A stretch of 64,000 nt of DNA from NCBI RefSeq assembly GCF_003610555.1, contig NZ_RAPQ01000008.1:186001-250000 (forward strand), in the 5' to 3' direction. The first letter of the stretch is position 1. Every line of letters starts with the position of its first letter. Source of the stretch: Marinifilum flexuosum (lineage in GTDB: Bacteria; Bacteroidota; Bacteroidia; Bacteroidales; Marinifilaceae). Positions 1 through 8,280 of this stretch are shown piece by piece. The notes beneath the pieces are model-generated. The model made no database searches and was not told the DNA's origin. It worked only from the letters and a program-made list of their open reading frames with translations. Both the position numbers and the translations under genes were made by a program.

Positions 1-2
1 AT

Positions 3-488
3 TATAGACATGCCTACGGGAACATATACTGGAAGAAGAACAGGAAAACAGACAATGTAGGAAGGTATTTGAAAGAAGAGTTTCAAGATGAATTAACAAA
101 TGTATTTTTAAATAGTTATACCGAACGACGTTATACTGGCAAAGGTAAATTTCATGCACATAAAAAATGGGATCTGGCATTTGAAGCAAATGATGATAAA
201 CCTGTAGCCTTTTCATTGAAAGATTCGCCATTTGGAAATGATCGTTTTGATGATTATCCGTACATCAGAATCAAATTGAAATGGCATGAGGTTTTTGATC
301 ATTTTATTTTTTACAATCCTTTATCTGAACATATGATTTCATGGGGTATGGACAACATTATTGATTCGGAATTTCGAAAAGAATTGGAAAGAAGGTATCT
401 GATTATTGGTAAGGAGTTGACGCAGGGACGTATCAACTCTATGAATAAAACAATAGTTTACCATGATAAAAATACTCCAAGTTTATAG
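3..488 (+). CDS. Unrecognised protein, 5'-truncated by the window edge
   Basis: The reading frame is open back to base 3, so this is the C-terminal part (about 161 residues) of a longer gene. A TTG at 69 could be taken as a start, but it lies within the continuous stretch GRYLKEEF and is probably an internal Leu codon. The protein is charged and aromatic-rich (many Phe, Tyr, Trp, Lys and Asp), with no signal peptide, membrane segment or Cys cluster in the visible part. I recognise no family. It is followed by a repeat-rich gap and has no visible operon partner. Confidence is in the coding call, not in a function. Confidence 0.6.
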   Translation, partial: YRHAYGNIYWKKNRKTDNVGRYLKEEFQDELTNVFLNSYTERRYTGKGKFHAHKKWDLAFEANDDKPVAFSLKDSPFGNDRFDDYPYIRIKLKWHEVFDHFIFYNPLSEHMISWGMDNIIDSEFRKELERRYLIIGKELTQGRINSMNKTIVYHDKNTPSL

Positions 489-596
489 TGATTTATGAAG
501 TGAATTTCTTTTTCTGAATAAATCTAGTGAGGTTCGTAATTAATGCGAATCAAGGATTGAAAAGATAGATTAAAAATAATGGAAAGGTTTATTTAG

Positions 597-705
597 GAAT
601 TCTTCCCTTCCAGGGAAGATGGCGAAAGCCAGAAGGGTGTATTTTTGATTATATTGTTCTTATTTCACCCTTTTCCCTGCCGGGATTTTCCCTAAGAGGG
701 AAAAA
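597..705. repeat. Palindrome-rich intergenic element (REP-like)
   Basis: The gap 489-791 contains a run of short hairpins: CTTCCC/GGGAAG (602-618), GGC-GAAA-GCC (621-630, a GNRA-type loop), AAGGGTG (about 634-640) facing CACCCTT (667-673), and TTTCCC/GGGAAA (687-703). Similar C/G-run palindromes recur at 14356-14402 and 57733-57803, which suggests a dispersed extragenic repeat family. No ORF of note lies in the gap. Confidence 0.5.
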
Positions 706-791
706 CTCAACTTGAAAAAGCGATGAGATTCATTCTTGTCTAATCAATACAGTTATTTTAACCATAATCAACCAATCAAAAACAAAACACA

Positions 792-1637
792 ATGAAGAAA
801 TCGATATTCTTATTCTTGCTTTTTGCTTCGATGATTACTTCCTGTCATCAAGCTGATAAGTCAAATGGAATTTCAGCTTTTTCTGAAATGGCCGATGAGG
901 AAATGATCCCTATCACACGACAGCAAGGTGGTGCACCGCTAATGCCTATAGACAACAAGGAAGTCGTAAAAAAGAAAATCATAAAAGATGGAAGAATCGG
1001 TCTAAAGGTTACAAATGTTGATGCTGCCAAGGCAAGAGTCGATTCTATTGTGAAATTATACGGTGCGTATTATTCCAATGAAAACTTGAATAATACAGAT
1101 TGGGAAACCACTTATAGCTTAACAGTTAGAATTCCTTCTGTGCATTTTGAAAGTTTTATAAGTGCAATTGAACAGGGTAAGGGAGAGGTTTTGTATAAAG
1201 AAATTGATGCCAGAGATGTAACGGAACAGTTTATTGATTTGGAAACAAGACTTCAGAACAAACGAGCGTATGCGAAGAAATATAAGGACCTGTTAAAAAG
1301 GGCAAAAACTGTAAAGGAAATACTGGAAATAGAAGAGAAAATTCGTCGCATAGAAGAGGAAATTGAAAGCACATCGGGTCGATTGAAGTATTTAGGTGAT
1401 TTGGTTGATTACAGTACACTTACCCTAAACATTCACAAGAAAAAAGACTTTAAATACAATCCAGCTAAACGTGACAAATTCTCAGAAAGAATCAAGCAAT
1501 CCTTATCGAAAGGATGGTATGGATTTGTTGAGTTCCTATTAGACCTGGTAATGATTTGGCCATTCTGGATTATAGTTGTCTTGATTATCTATTTCTTTAA
1601 AAAACTGAGAAGAAAGAAAAAACAAAATAAAGAGTAG
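792..1637 (+). CDS. DUF4349 domain lipoprotein
   Basis: A 281-residue predicted lipoprotein. The N-terminus is a lipobox signal (MKKSIFLFLLF...ITSC, lipidated Cys at residue 18). The middle matches DUF4349: an initial beta region (IIKDGRIGLKVTNV...), the phrase DVTEQFIDLETRLQNK, then a strongly charged coiled coil at about residues 150-200 rich in KEILEIEEKIRRIEEEIE. A membrane helix near residues 245-268 is followed by a basic tail. This is the usual architecture of the family, whose function is not established; it is thought to be envelope-associated. The gene is monocistronic, with a strong hairpin terminator just downstream. Confidence 0.85.
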   Translation: MKKSIFLFLLFASMITSCHQADKSNGISAFSEMADEEMIPITRQQGGAPLMPIDNKEVVKKKIIKDGRIGLKVTNVDAAKARVDSIVKLYGAYYSNENLNNTDWETTYSLTVRIPSVHFESFISAIEQGKGEVLYKEIDARDVTEQFIDLETRLQNKRAYAKKYKDLLKRAKTVKEILEIEEKIRRIEEEIESTSGRLKYLGDLVDYSTLTLNIHKKKDFKYNPAKRDKFSERIKQSLSKGWYGFVEFLLDLVMIWPFWIIVVLIIYFFKKLRRKKKQNKE

Positions 1638-1645
1638 TTCAACAA

Positions 1646-1682
1646 GTTGCTAAGCATTTTCTAAATGCTTAGCAACGTCTTT
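1646..1682 (+). terminator. Intrinsic terminator after the DUF4349 gene
   Basis: A perfect 14-bp stem (1646-1659 with 1663-1676) with a TCT triloop, followed by a T-rich tract. Confidence 0.75.
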
Positions 1683-1840
1683 ATATTTACAAGAAATCAG
1701 CCCTAATCATAAAGCATCATAATGATCTGCGTCTAAATCATTCCTCATAACAGCTAATTGCCAATTCAAAATAAAATTCATTTTCAGATAGGGTATTCTT
1801 TCATTTAATCATCATACTAATACACACAAAACACAAAAAG

Positions 1841-2632
1841 ATGAAGAGACTACCTATTATTCTGATCTTTCTGGGGGTATTTATGGTATCCTGTCAGCAA
1901 AAGACTACAAAAAATGATGCATCTCAAGTATCTGAAACTGAAAAGAAAGTTGAGTATCCGAAAGTAGTGAAATTTCCATCTTTGGATTCTTTGATGATTA
2001 CAGCTCATTTGTATCAGATTGATAAAACATCACCTTTCATTCTGCTTTGTCACCAAGCCAGGTTCAACAAGTTCGAGTATTCGGGAATTGCTGAGAAGCT
2101 GAACGAAATGGGCTTTAATTGCATGGCAATTGATCAGCGTTCGGGTGGACCTATTGGTAAAACACAAAACGAAACCTATTTGCGTGCCCTTGCAAAAGAC
2201 TTGGGCATTGATTATGTGGATGCAGAGCCGGATATCCGAGCAGCCATTAAATATGTGAGCCAGAATTATTCGGATAAGGTAATTCTTTGGGGATCTTCCT
2301 ATTCTTCCACCTTAGCGCTTTATTTGGGTGTAGAACTAGATGAAGTATCAGCAGTGATCTCTTTTAGTCCGGGAAATTACATGGCGGATCACAAAGGATC
2401 TCTTATAGATAAGCTGGAAGGATTTGAAAAGCCAATGTTTATTACCAGTTCGAATTATGAAGCCAAATACATAAAAGAATTGTTGGAGAAGCATAAAATG
2501 GTAGAGAAGCAGGTGCATTTTATTCCAGAAGGTCCGGGGCATCATGGTTCGCGTGCGCTTTGGATCAATCAGCAAGGAGGAGAGGAGTATTGGACTGCAA
2601 TTACCGCATTTTTAAGTGATATAAAGAATTAG
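1841..2632 (+). CDS. Alpha/beta-hydrolase-like lipoprotein
   Basis: 263 residues with a lipoprotein signal (MKRLPIILIFLGVFMVSC, Cys at 18). The body has alpha/beta-hydrolase features: a strand plus oxyanion-type segment (FILLCHQARFN), a nucleophile elbow WGSSYSS (GxSxS, Ser about 153, instead of the usual GxSxG), and a late GPGHHGSRAL stretch supplying the probable catalytic His. The substrate cannot be read from sequence; esterase or peptidase are both possible. The gene stands alone and ends in its own terminator. Lipidation places it in the inner or outer membrane facing the periplasm. Confidence 0.75.
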   Translation: MKRLPIILIFLGVFMVSCQQKTTKNDASQVSETEKKVEYPKVVKFPSLDSLMITAHLYQIDKTSPFILLCHQARFNKFEYSGIAEKLNEMGFNCMAIDQRSGGPIGKTQNETYLRALAKDLGIDYVDAEPDIRAAIKYVSQNYSDKVILWGSSYSSTLALYLGVELDEVSAVISFSPGNYMADHKGSLIDKLEGFEKPMFITSSNYEAKYIKELLEKHKMVEKQVHFIPEGPGHHGSRALWINQQGGEEYWTAITAFLSDIKN

Positions 2633-2667
2633 TTAGGGTTAGTGGTTTATTAAACACAGACTTGATT

Positions 2668-2700
2668 GGGAATGGCATTATGCTGTTCCCTTTTTGTTTT
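2668..2700 (+). terminator. Intrinsic terminator after the hydrolase gene
   Basis: The stem GGGAATGGCA / TGCTGTTCCC encloses a TTA loop and is followed by TTTTTGTTTT. The same arm sequences recur in the terminator at 7917. Confidence 0.85.
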
Positions 2701-2742
2701 CAATAGCAATAGTTTATCGATTAATAATTACATTTGTTTTTA

Positions 2743-3852
2743 ATGGAACATGTACTAGCCCCACTTAATTCGTTCATTATTATTGTAATTGTAGGATCGA
2801 TATTTTTGTTATCCTTTTTACTGTTAGGGAATCTTTTAAAGGTAAACCGAAAAGCCAATATTTTACTGGCTCTCTTTTTATTGATTTGGGCTAGCTTTTG
2901 GATGGATGAGTTATTGGGAATGATAGGAATAAAAACTTATTCACCTACTTTAATTGAAACTCTAGGCGTAATACAAACATTTGCAGCAATCTTGTTTTAT
3001 TTCAGTGTTTTGTATTATACGAATCCATATCGGAAACTAAGAAAAAAAGATTCTCTCCATTTGATTATTCCGATACTTGTGGCTGTTGTTACCCTTTTCG
3101 ATATTGAAATAGGTGAGCGATTTGATTCATATCGATGGTTTGTGCTGGTGTTGCTCATTCAGGCTGCTTTTTATATTCTGACTTCTTTACTGTTATTGCA
3201 AAAGCACGAAAAAAGAATTGAACTCTTTAATTCGAATCGTGAGTTGGTTGATTTGAAGTGGATCAAGCAAATTATCTTTTCGCTCATAGCAATCAGTATT
3301 TTTATCATTGTTTACAACCTGATTATTTCAGAAGGGAATTTAAACATATTCGGAAATGTATTTTCTCTGATCATTTTGCTGTTTTTGGCCTACAATACAT
3401 TAAAGCAAAAAGAGATTTTTCTGATTAGTGAAGAGGAGTTGGAAAAGGTTTTAGAGGAGAAGAGCCTGGAACAGAAAGGCAAGCAAAAACTTTTGTCTGA
3501 TGAGGAGATTATTGTTTTAAGGGATAAGCTTGAATCGCTAATGAAAGGGAAAAGACCATATTTGGAAGGGGATTTAAGTCTCTCGAAATTGGCAGAATTC
3601 ATCGAAATAACACCGCATCATTTGTCTTATCTTTTAAATGAGGGTTTCAATAAGAACTTCTTTCAGTATGTAAATCATTATCGGGTAGAGGAAGCCAAAA
3701 AGCTTCTCCTGAGTGAAGAATACAAGCACATTTCAATCATTGGAATTGCGTATGATTCTGGATTTAACTCCAAGACGGCCTTTAATACGGTGTTTAAAAA
3801 AGAAACCGGGCTGACGCCTTCTTTGTTTAAGAAAAATTCGGGTAGTTTGTAA
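2743..3852 (+). CDS. Membrane-anchored AraC-family transcriptional regulator
   Basis: 369 residues from the ATG at 2743. An in-frame TTG at 2734 gives only three more residues, so the ATG is preferred. The first ~220 residues are hydrophobic, with about seven predicted membrane helices. The last ~105 residues form an AraC-type double helix-turn-helix (LSLSKLAEFIEITPHHLSYLLNE; then HISIIGIAYDSGFNSKTAFNTVFKKETGLTP split across the second HTH). This 7TM-AraC layout is common in Bacteroidota and implies signal sensing at the membrane. No obvious target gene lies next to it; the downstream repeat array and TonB receptor are the nearest candidates. Confidence 0.85.
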   Translation: MEHVLAPLNSFIIIVIVGSIFLLSFLLLGNLLKVNRKANILLALFLLIWASFWMDELLGMIGIKTYSPTLIETLGVIQTFAAILFYFSVLYYTNPYRKLRKKDSLHLIIPILVAVVTLFDIEIGERFDSYRWFVLVLLIQAAFYILTSLLLLQKHEKRIELFNSNRELVDLKWIKQIIFSLIAISIFIIVYNLIISEGNLNIFGNVFSLIILLFLAYNTLKQKEIFLISEEELEKVLEEKSLEQKGKQKLLSDEEIIVLRDKLESLMKGKRPYLEGDLSLSKLAEFIEITPHHLSYLLNEGFNKNFFQYVNHYRVEEAKKLLLSEEYKHISIIGIAYDSGFNSKTAFNTVFKKETGLTPSLFKKNSGSL

Positions 3853-3885
3853 TGGCAATTGGGTAAGGATATATCATTGTTTTAA

Positions 3886-4713
3886 AAATACTGCGCTGCT
3901 CTGCAGCTTGATTCCAATTGTTCGGATGTTGCTATAAATGCTGCGCCACTCTGTGGCTTGAGATTGGTGGAAAAGGAGTAAAGGTGCATAGCACCGAAGT
4001 CTTTATAGCAAATGATTGAGAACAAGTATTCAGGTACGTAGTACCGTGGTATCCGAATAAGGTATCATTGATTGTTGTTGTATTAGGTTAGAAATAATAC
4101 CGCGCTGCTCTGCAGCTTATTCTAAATATATGGCATTGTGCTATAAATGCTACGCCACTCTGTGGCTTGGGATTGGTGGAAAGGAGCAAAGGTGTATCGC
4201 ACCGAGGTTTCTATATCAAATGGTTGTGTACAAGCCTTAAAGTGCATGGTGCCGTGGTGTAAGAATGGGGTCTGCGATTAATGTATTATTTGTTTAGAAA
4301 AATACCGCGCTGCTCTGCAGCTTGATTCCAATTGTTCGGATGTTGCTATAAATGCTGCGCCACTCTGTGGCTTGAGATTGGTGGAAAAGGAGTAAAGGTG
4401 CATAGCACCGAAGTCTTTATAGCAAATGATTGAGAACAAGTATTCAGGTACGTAGTACCGTGGTATCCGAATAAGGTATCATTGATTGTTGTTGTATTAG
4501 GTTAGAAATAATACCGCGCTGCTCTGCAGCTTATTCTAAATATATGGCATTGTGCTATAAATGCTGCGCCACTCTGTGGCTTGGGATTGGTGGAAAGGAG
4601 CAAAGGTGCATAGCACCGAAGTCTTTATAGCAAAAGATTAAGCACGGACCTTAAGGTACATCGTACCGTGGGATATAACAGGTAATCAGATTCGAATAAT
4701 TATTAAAAAATGT
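3886..4713. repeat. Four tandem ~207-bp nested-palindrome units
   Basis: Anchor motif GCGCTGCT starts at 3893, 4102, 4307 and 4516 (spacings 209, 205, 209). A segment of about 300 bp from 3893 and its copy from 4307 (offset 414) look identical except for A/G at 4152 versus 4566. In unit 1 each hairpin has a 5-bp stem and triloop: 3895-3907 (GCTGC-TCT-GCAGC), 3945-3957 (GCCAC-TCT-GTGGC), 3983-3995 (GGTGC-ATA-GCACC), 4033-4045 (GGTAC-GTA-GTACC). Hairpins 3 and 4 are reverse-complement relatives of 2 and 1: TTGCTATAAA (3929-3938) faces TTTATAGCAA (4002-4011), and ATACC motifs precede hairpin 1 and, inverted, follow hairpin 4. The order is therefore A-B-B'-A'. Resembles REP/BIME elements. No protein-coding signal seen. 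Confidence 0.9.
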
Positions 4714-4733
4714 TCGCATTGATAAATGCGAAC
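4712..4733. repeat. Perfect 9-bp hairpin
   Basis: GTTCGCATT (4712-4720) and AATGCGAAC (4725-4733) with a GATA loop. There is no T-run after it on either strand, so it is not an obvious terminator. It lies between the repeat array and the TonB locus and may be a boundary or a regulatory structure. Confidence 0.55.
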
Positions 4734-4774
4734 CTGTTTAGGCGTTCTACTTTATAAAAAACACCCGTTTAAAT

Positions 4775-4915
4775 ATGAAAGTATTGTTGGTTTGCAACAA
4801 AACGGCAATGCTTATGAACGTTCTAAAGTGTTTTCTACTTATCATGTTTTACCTGATAAGAATGCTTAGCCTCGTATTTCGAGTGTTGCTGTTTTGTTAC
4901 AAACAAAAACGGTAA
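4775..4915 (+). CDS. Possible 46-residue hydrophobic peptide upstream of the TonB receptor
   Basis: An ATG ORF of 46 codons (starts MKVLLVCNKT, ends FCYKQKR) stops 5 nt before the TonB receptor ATG at 4921. It has one long hydrophobic segment (about residues 12-41) and a basic tail, the profile of a single-span membrane peptide or a translated leader. An imperfect 19-bp inverted repeat (4790-4808 with 4886-4904) and a 7-bp hairpin (4838-4860) lie within it, so the DNA may instead be a structured leader or small inverted-repeat element that happens to be open. No family recognised. Confidence 0.35.
   Translation: MKVLLVCNKTAMLMNVLKCFLLIMFYLIRMLSLVFRVLLFCYKQKR
4790..4904. repeat. Imperfect inverted repeat in the TonB receptor leader
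   Basis: Arms of 19 bp at 4790-4808 and 4886-4904 match at 17 positions as inverted copies. An inner stem CTTATCA/TGATAAG (4838-4844, 4854-4860) lies between them. The whole could fold as a leader RNA or be a small MITE-like element; no transposase is present. Confidence 0.45.
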
Positions 4916-4920
4916 TAGGT

Positions 4921-7251
4921 ATGAAGATTTTAAAGACTTTCCTTTTGGTGTTGATTTGTGTAAATCTGCAAGCACAAGACCTAAGACAAACCATAAAGGG
5001 GAAAATCGTAAGTAAGGAAACAGAAGAACCCTTGGCTTTTGCCAATATTCATGTGAAGGATACGGATCCTATCATTGGTGCAACAAGTGATTTCGATGGA
5101 AATTTTGAGCTTAAAAATGTTCCTGTAGGGAGGGTAAACATAGAGGTTTCATATATTGGGTATGAATCCTTACAAATTCTGGATGTGCTCGTGAATTCAG
5201 CCAAAGAAGTGCAGCTAAATATTCGATTAAACCCTTCTTTTTCTACATTAGGAGAAGTTGTTGTGGCACCCAAAATTAACAAACAGGAACCTGTCAATAC
5301 GATTACATCAGTAAGTGCCCGAATGCTTAGTATTGAGGAAGCCAGTAGGTATGCAGGAGGTTTTGATGATCCGGCCAGGCTGGCATCCTCATTTGCAGGT
5401 GTGGCAAGTAGTAATGGAGAGGATAATTCCATTATTGTTCGTGGTAATGCCCCTAAATTCTTGCAATGGAAGATTGAAGGGGTAGAGATTCCCAACCCGA
5501 ATCACTTTGCCAACTTAAACAGCTTTGGAGGAGGTGGATTAACCGCATTAAGTTCTAATGTTCTGGCCAATTCCGATTTTATGACCGGAGCTTTTCCATC
5601 GGAGTACAACAATGCGCTGGCAGGGGTGTTTGATATTAAAATGAGAACAGGCAATACCAGCAATTACCAGCATAGTTTCGAAGCTGGATTAATTGGAATC
5701 GATTTTGCTTCGGAAGGTCCGCTGACAAAGAACAACGGATCGTACCTGGTAAATTACAGGTATTCAACCTTGGCACTAATTCCTTCCATGTTGCCAGAAG
5801 ATGCTGATGGAACCAAGTACCAGGATTTATCCTTTAAGCTAAACTTTCCAAGTCAGAAGTTGGGTACATTTTCACTTTGGGGAATCGGTTTAATCGATGA
5901 ATCGGATACCAGCCCAGAGAAAGATCCGAATGAGAGGGAGTATTATCAAGATATAGAAGATCAGGAAGTAAAACAATACATGGGAGCCATTGGTTTGAAT
6001 CACAAATTACGATTTAAAAATTCGGCTTATTTGAATTCAACGCTGGCCTTTACTTCCGAAGGTATCGACATGCTAACCGATAGACTGGATGAAAATGAAG
6101 TGTTGCAAGCAGAAAATCTGGTAAAAAACACCAAGTACAACATTGAGTTTAAATCCTATTACAACAGAAGGTTCTCGGAGCGATTATCGAACAGAACAGG
6201 AGTTTCATTAAGAGGAATGGGCTATGATTTGGATATTCGTGAAGCAGATGAAAGCAAAACATTGCAGAATATAAGCAATGAGAATGGATTTAGTTTATTG
6301 GCATCGGCTTATACCAACTTTAGCATTACAGGGAAAAAGTTAAAGTTCAATTTTGGTTTGAACTCTCAAGTATTTACATTGAATAATAACTATACGATTG
6401 AACCTCGTTTGGGAATCAAGTTCCAACTTAATGACAGAAACAGTTTTAGTTTTGGTTACGGTTTGCACAGTAGGTTGGAGCCTTTGCAAATGTATTTTTC
6501 CAAACCAATCAACGATGATGGTAGCATAAGCAATAAAGACCTCGATTTTATTAAGGCGCATCATTTGGTATTGTCTTACGATTGGAATATCAGCGAGAAA
6601 CTACATGTTAAAATAGAACCTTACTATCAGGAATTGTATGATGTGCCAATTGCGGATAACAGTAATGAATCACTATTGAATTTGCAAGGCGATTGGTTTG
6701 TAAACGATACCTATGCCAATACAGGTAAAGGTAGAAATTACGGTGTTGATTTAACTTTAGAGCAATACATGCACAAAGGATTTTACTATCTATTAACTGG
6801 ATCTCTATTTAAATCGCAATACAAAACTTCTGATTCAGATTGGTTCAGTACCCGATACAATAAAAAATACCTGGTTAATGCTTTGTTTGGAAAAGAGTTT
6901 TTGCTTGGCGATAGAAAACAAAACTCCTTGGGATTGAACCTGAGACTATCGATACAGGGAGGTGAAAGATTCTCAAGAATAGATGAAAATGCTTCTGCAT
7001 TAGCTCGAGATGTGGAGTACGACCAGACTGCTCCTTTCAATATGAAAACAAAAGCTTCAACGATAGTGCATACAACTATTAATTACACCTGGAATAAACA
7101 GAAAACGAGTCACAGATTGTCTCTTAAGATATTAAACCTAACGGGTTACGAAGGCTTTCACGGACATAAATACAATATAAAAACAGACAAAGTGGATGAG
7201 GATAGAGAGGCATTAATGATACCAAACTTGAGTTATAGAATTTCGTTTTAA
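4921..7251 (+). CDS. TonB-dependent outer-membrane receptor
   Basis: 776 residues from the ATG at 4921; the upstream TTG at 4894 sits in an inverted repeat and lacks a proper signal sequence. Domains: signal peptide (MKILKTFLLVLICVNLQAQ), carboxypeptidase-D-regulatory-like beta domain (about 25-110: IKGKIVSKETEEPLAFANIHV), plug domain (about 115-235, with IIVRGNAPKFLQWKIEGVEIPN), then a ~540-residue beta barrel ending in aromatic Phe (SYRISF). The size is that of siderophore/cofactor-type receptors rather than SusC (~1000), and no SusD follows, so a polysaccharide role is unlikely. The substrate is unknown. The gene is preceded by a possible small ORF 5 nt upstream. Confidence 0.9.
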   Translation: MKILKTFLLVLICVNLQAQDLRQTIKGKIVSKETEEPLAFANIHVKDTDPIIGATSDFDGNFELKNVPVGRVNIEVSYIGYESLQILDVLVNSAKEVQLNIRLNPSFSTLGEVVVAPKINKQEPVNTITSVSARMLSIEEASRYAGGFDDPARLASSFAGVASSNGEDNSIIVRGNAPKFLQWKIEGVEIPNPNHFANLNSFGGGGLTALSSNVLANSDFMTGAFPSEYNNALAGVFDIKMRTGNTSNYQHSFEAGLIGIDFASEGPLTKNNGSYLVNYRYSTLALIPSMLPEDADGTKYQDLSFKLNFPSQKLGTFSLWGIGLIDESDTSPEKDPNEREYYQDIEDQEVKQYMGAIGLNHKLRFKNSAYLNSTLAFTSEGIDMLTDRLDENEVLQAENLVKNTKYNIEFKSYYNRRFSERLSNRTGVSLRGMGYDLDIREADESKTLQNISNENGFSLLASAYTNFSITGKKLKFNFGLNSQVFTLNNNYTIEPRLGIKFQLNDRNSFSFGYGLHSRLEPLQMYFSKPINDDGSISNKDLDFIKAHHLVLSYDWNISEKLHVKIEPYYQELYDVPIADNSNESLLNLQGDWFVNDTYANTGKGRNYGVDLTLEQYMHKGFYYLLTGSLFKSQYKTSDSDWFSTRYNKKYLVNALFGKEFLLGDRKQNSLGLNLRLSIQGGERFSRIDENASALARDVEYDQTAPFNMKTKASTIVHTTINYTWNKQKTSHRLSLKILNLTGYEGFHGHKYNIKTDKVDEDREALMIPNLSYRISF

Positions 7252-7375
7252 TTGGTTGTGTTGAATTATTTAGGGGTATGATATTGAGCTGTTCCGTATT
7301 CTTTGAAAAGCTTATCAGAATATTTGTATGGTTTATGATAAAGTATTACTTTCATGGAAATTAAATTAAATAAAA

Positions 7376-7804
7376 ATGATAATGAAAAAGCTTTTACTAA
7401 TCACATCACTTATTGGAATTTTCTTTGTAGGCACTGCTCAAACTAAAAATTGGACTGCAAGCTATTATCACAAAAATGAATTAGGGATTGCATTGTTTAC
7501 GCAAGGACAATTTTATCCCGAGTTAAGAATTCAGGCTGAGAATGAACACTTTGATAATACAGAAGTATCATTGTTTATTCGTAATGATTTATCTGTTGAA
7601 TTAGCTTCTGATGTAAACCTTTCTTGGGGAGTTGGTGCATCTGTAATAGATGGAGAATTTGGAAACTTTAGAGTACCCCTATACATTGTTAAAAAGGATG
7701 TTTTAGCAGAAAATATAAATCTAATGTTAGGATTGGAGTTGAATTCTGATTTTGAAGATAAAACCAAACTACTTCCTAAATTTGGAATTAGTTTAAACTT
7801 TTAA
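7376..7804 (+). CDS. Small secreted, probably outer-membrane, protein of unknown function
   Basis: 142 residues (a second ATG two codons in is equally possible). It has a clear Sec signal (MKKLLLITSLIGIFFVGTAQ) and then an all-beta profile with alternating hydrophobic/aromatic strands ending in LLPKFGISLNF, typical of a small outer-membrane barrel or barrel fragment. It lies 124 bp behind the TonB receptor in the same direction and is followed by a terminator, so the two may share a transcript. No family recognised. Confidence 0.7.
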   Translation: MIMKKLLLITSLIGIFFVGTAQTKNWTASYYHKNELGIALFTQGQFYPELRIQAENEHFDNTEVSLFIRNDLSVELASDVNLSWGVGASVIDGEFGNFRVPLYIVKKDVLAENINLMLGLELNSDFEDKTKLLPKFGISLNF

Positions 7805-7916
7805 TTTTAGGATATAGATTTCTATGTAATACTTATAGCTGTGATATTCATTATTTCGAAGCAAGGTAGTGAAGCTATAAGCTAAGATTAGTAATTTATA
7901 TGATACAAAATTTATA

Positions 7917-7950
7917 GGGAATGGCACTGTGCTGTTCCCTTTTATTTTTA
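7917..7950 (+). terminator. Intrinsic terminator
   Basis: GGGAATGGCA / TGCTGTTCCC stem (7917-7939) with a CTG loop, followed by TTTTATTTTT. The arms are identical to those of the terminator at 2668. Confidence 0.8.
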
Positions 7951-8006
7951 GCTACTTTTTAACGCAGATGTGAAATAACATTATTGAGATTCTTAATCGT
8001 TGAAAC

Positions 8007-8233
8007 AACCACAAAGGTACACAGGGGAACACAGAGGATTATTATTTCTTTGTGTTCCCCTGTGTTTAGAATTGAATTAGACAATCTTAAATAAATTAAG
8101 AATGAAATTGCATCAGGACAAGTACATCTTTCTTAAGCGAAGAAGAGAATTTGTTTAATCTGAAAGACATGCACAGAGCCCATAGGGTCAAGTATGTCTA
8201 AATTCTCTGTGTTCCTCTGTGTACTCTGTGGTT
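8007..8233. repeat. Long inverted-repeat element (ACCACA...CACAG type)
   Basis: The gap 7805-8280 holds two ~30-bp arms that are near-perfect inverted copies: 8007-8037 (AACCACAAAGGTACACAGG then GGAACACAGAGG) and 8205-8233 (reverse complement AACCACAGAGTACACAGAGG then AACACAGAG). A third partial copy, inverted relative to the left arm, is at 8048-8065. This wording is familiar from intergenic repeats in many bacteria. No ORF inside; it looks like a non-autonomous element or hairpin-forming spacer. Confidence 0.7.
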
Positions 8234-8266
8234 TACCTAATTACAATTGTTTTGTGAAAATCAAGT

Positions 8267-8274
8267 TATATTTG
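8267..8274 (+). promoter_or_regulatory. Possible -7 box (TATATTTG) for the AraC gene
   Basis: Matches TAnnTTTG of Bacteroidota promoters and lies 6 nt before the ATG at 8281, implying a very short leader. The -33 element is weak (ATTG, 17 nt upstream). Confidence 0.4.
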
Positions 8275-8280
8275 TAAGCG

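Noticed and set aside
69-71. TTG as the true start of the first gene
   Set aside because: The frame is open to the window edge and the TTG is an internal Leu within continuous coding sequence.
3886-4713. CRISPR array
   Set aside because: Units are ~207 bp with internal palindromes and repeated interiors; there are no short repeats alternating with unique ~30-35-bp spacers, and no cas genes.
5049-5495. 148-codon minus-strand ORF
   Set aside because: It lies inside the TonB receptor gene in antisense, with a Ser-rich composition typical of an antisense shadow.
4921-7251. SusC of a polysaccharide utilisation locus
   Set aside because: Too short for SusC, no SusD gene and no glycoside hydrolase nearby.
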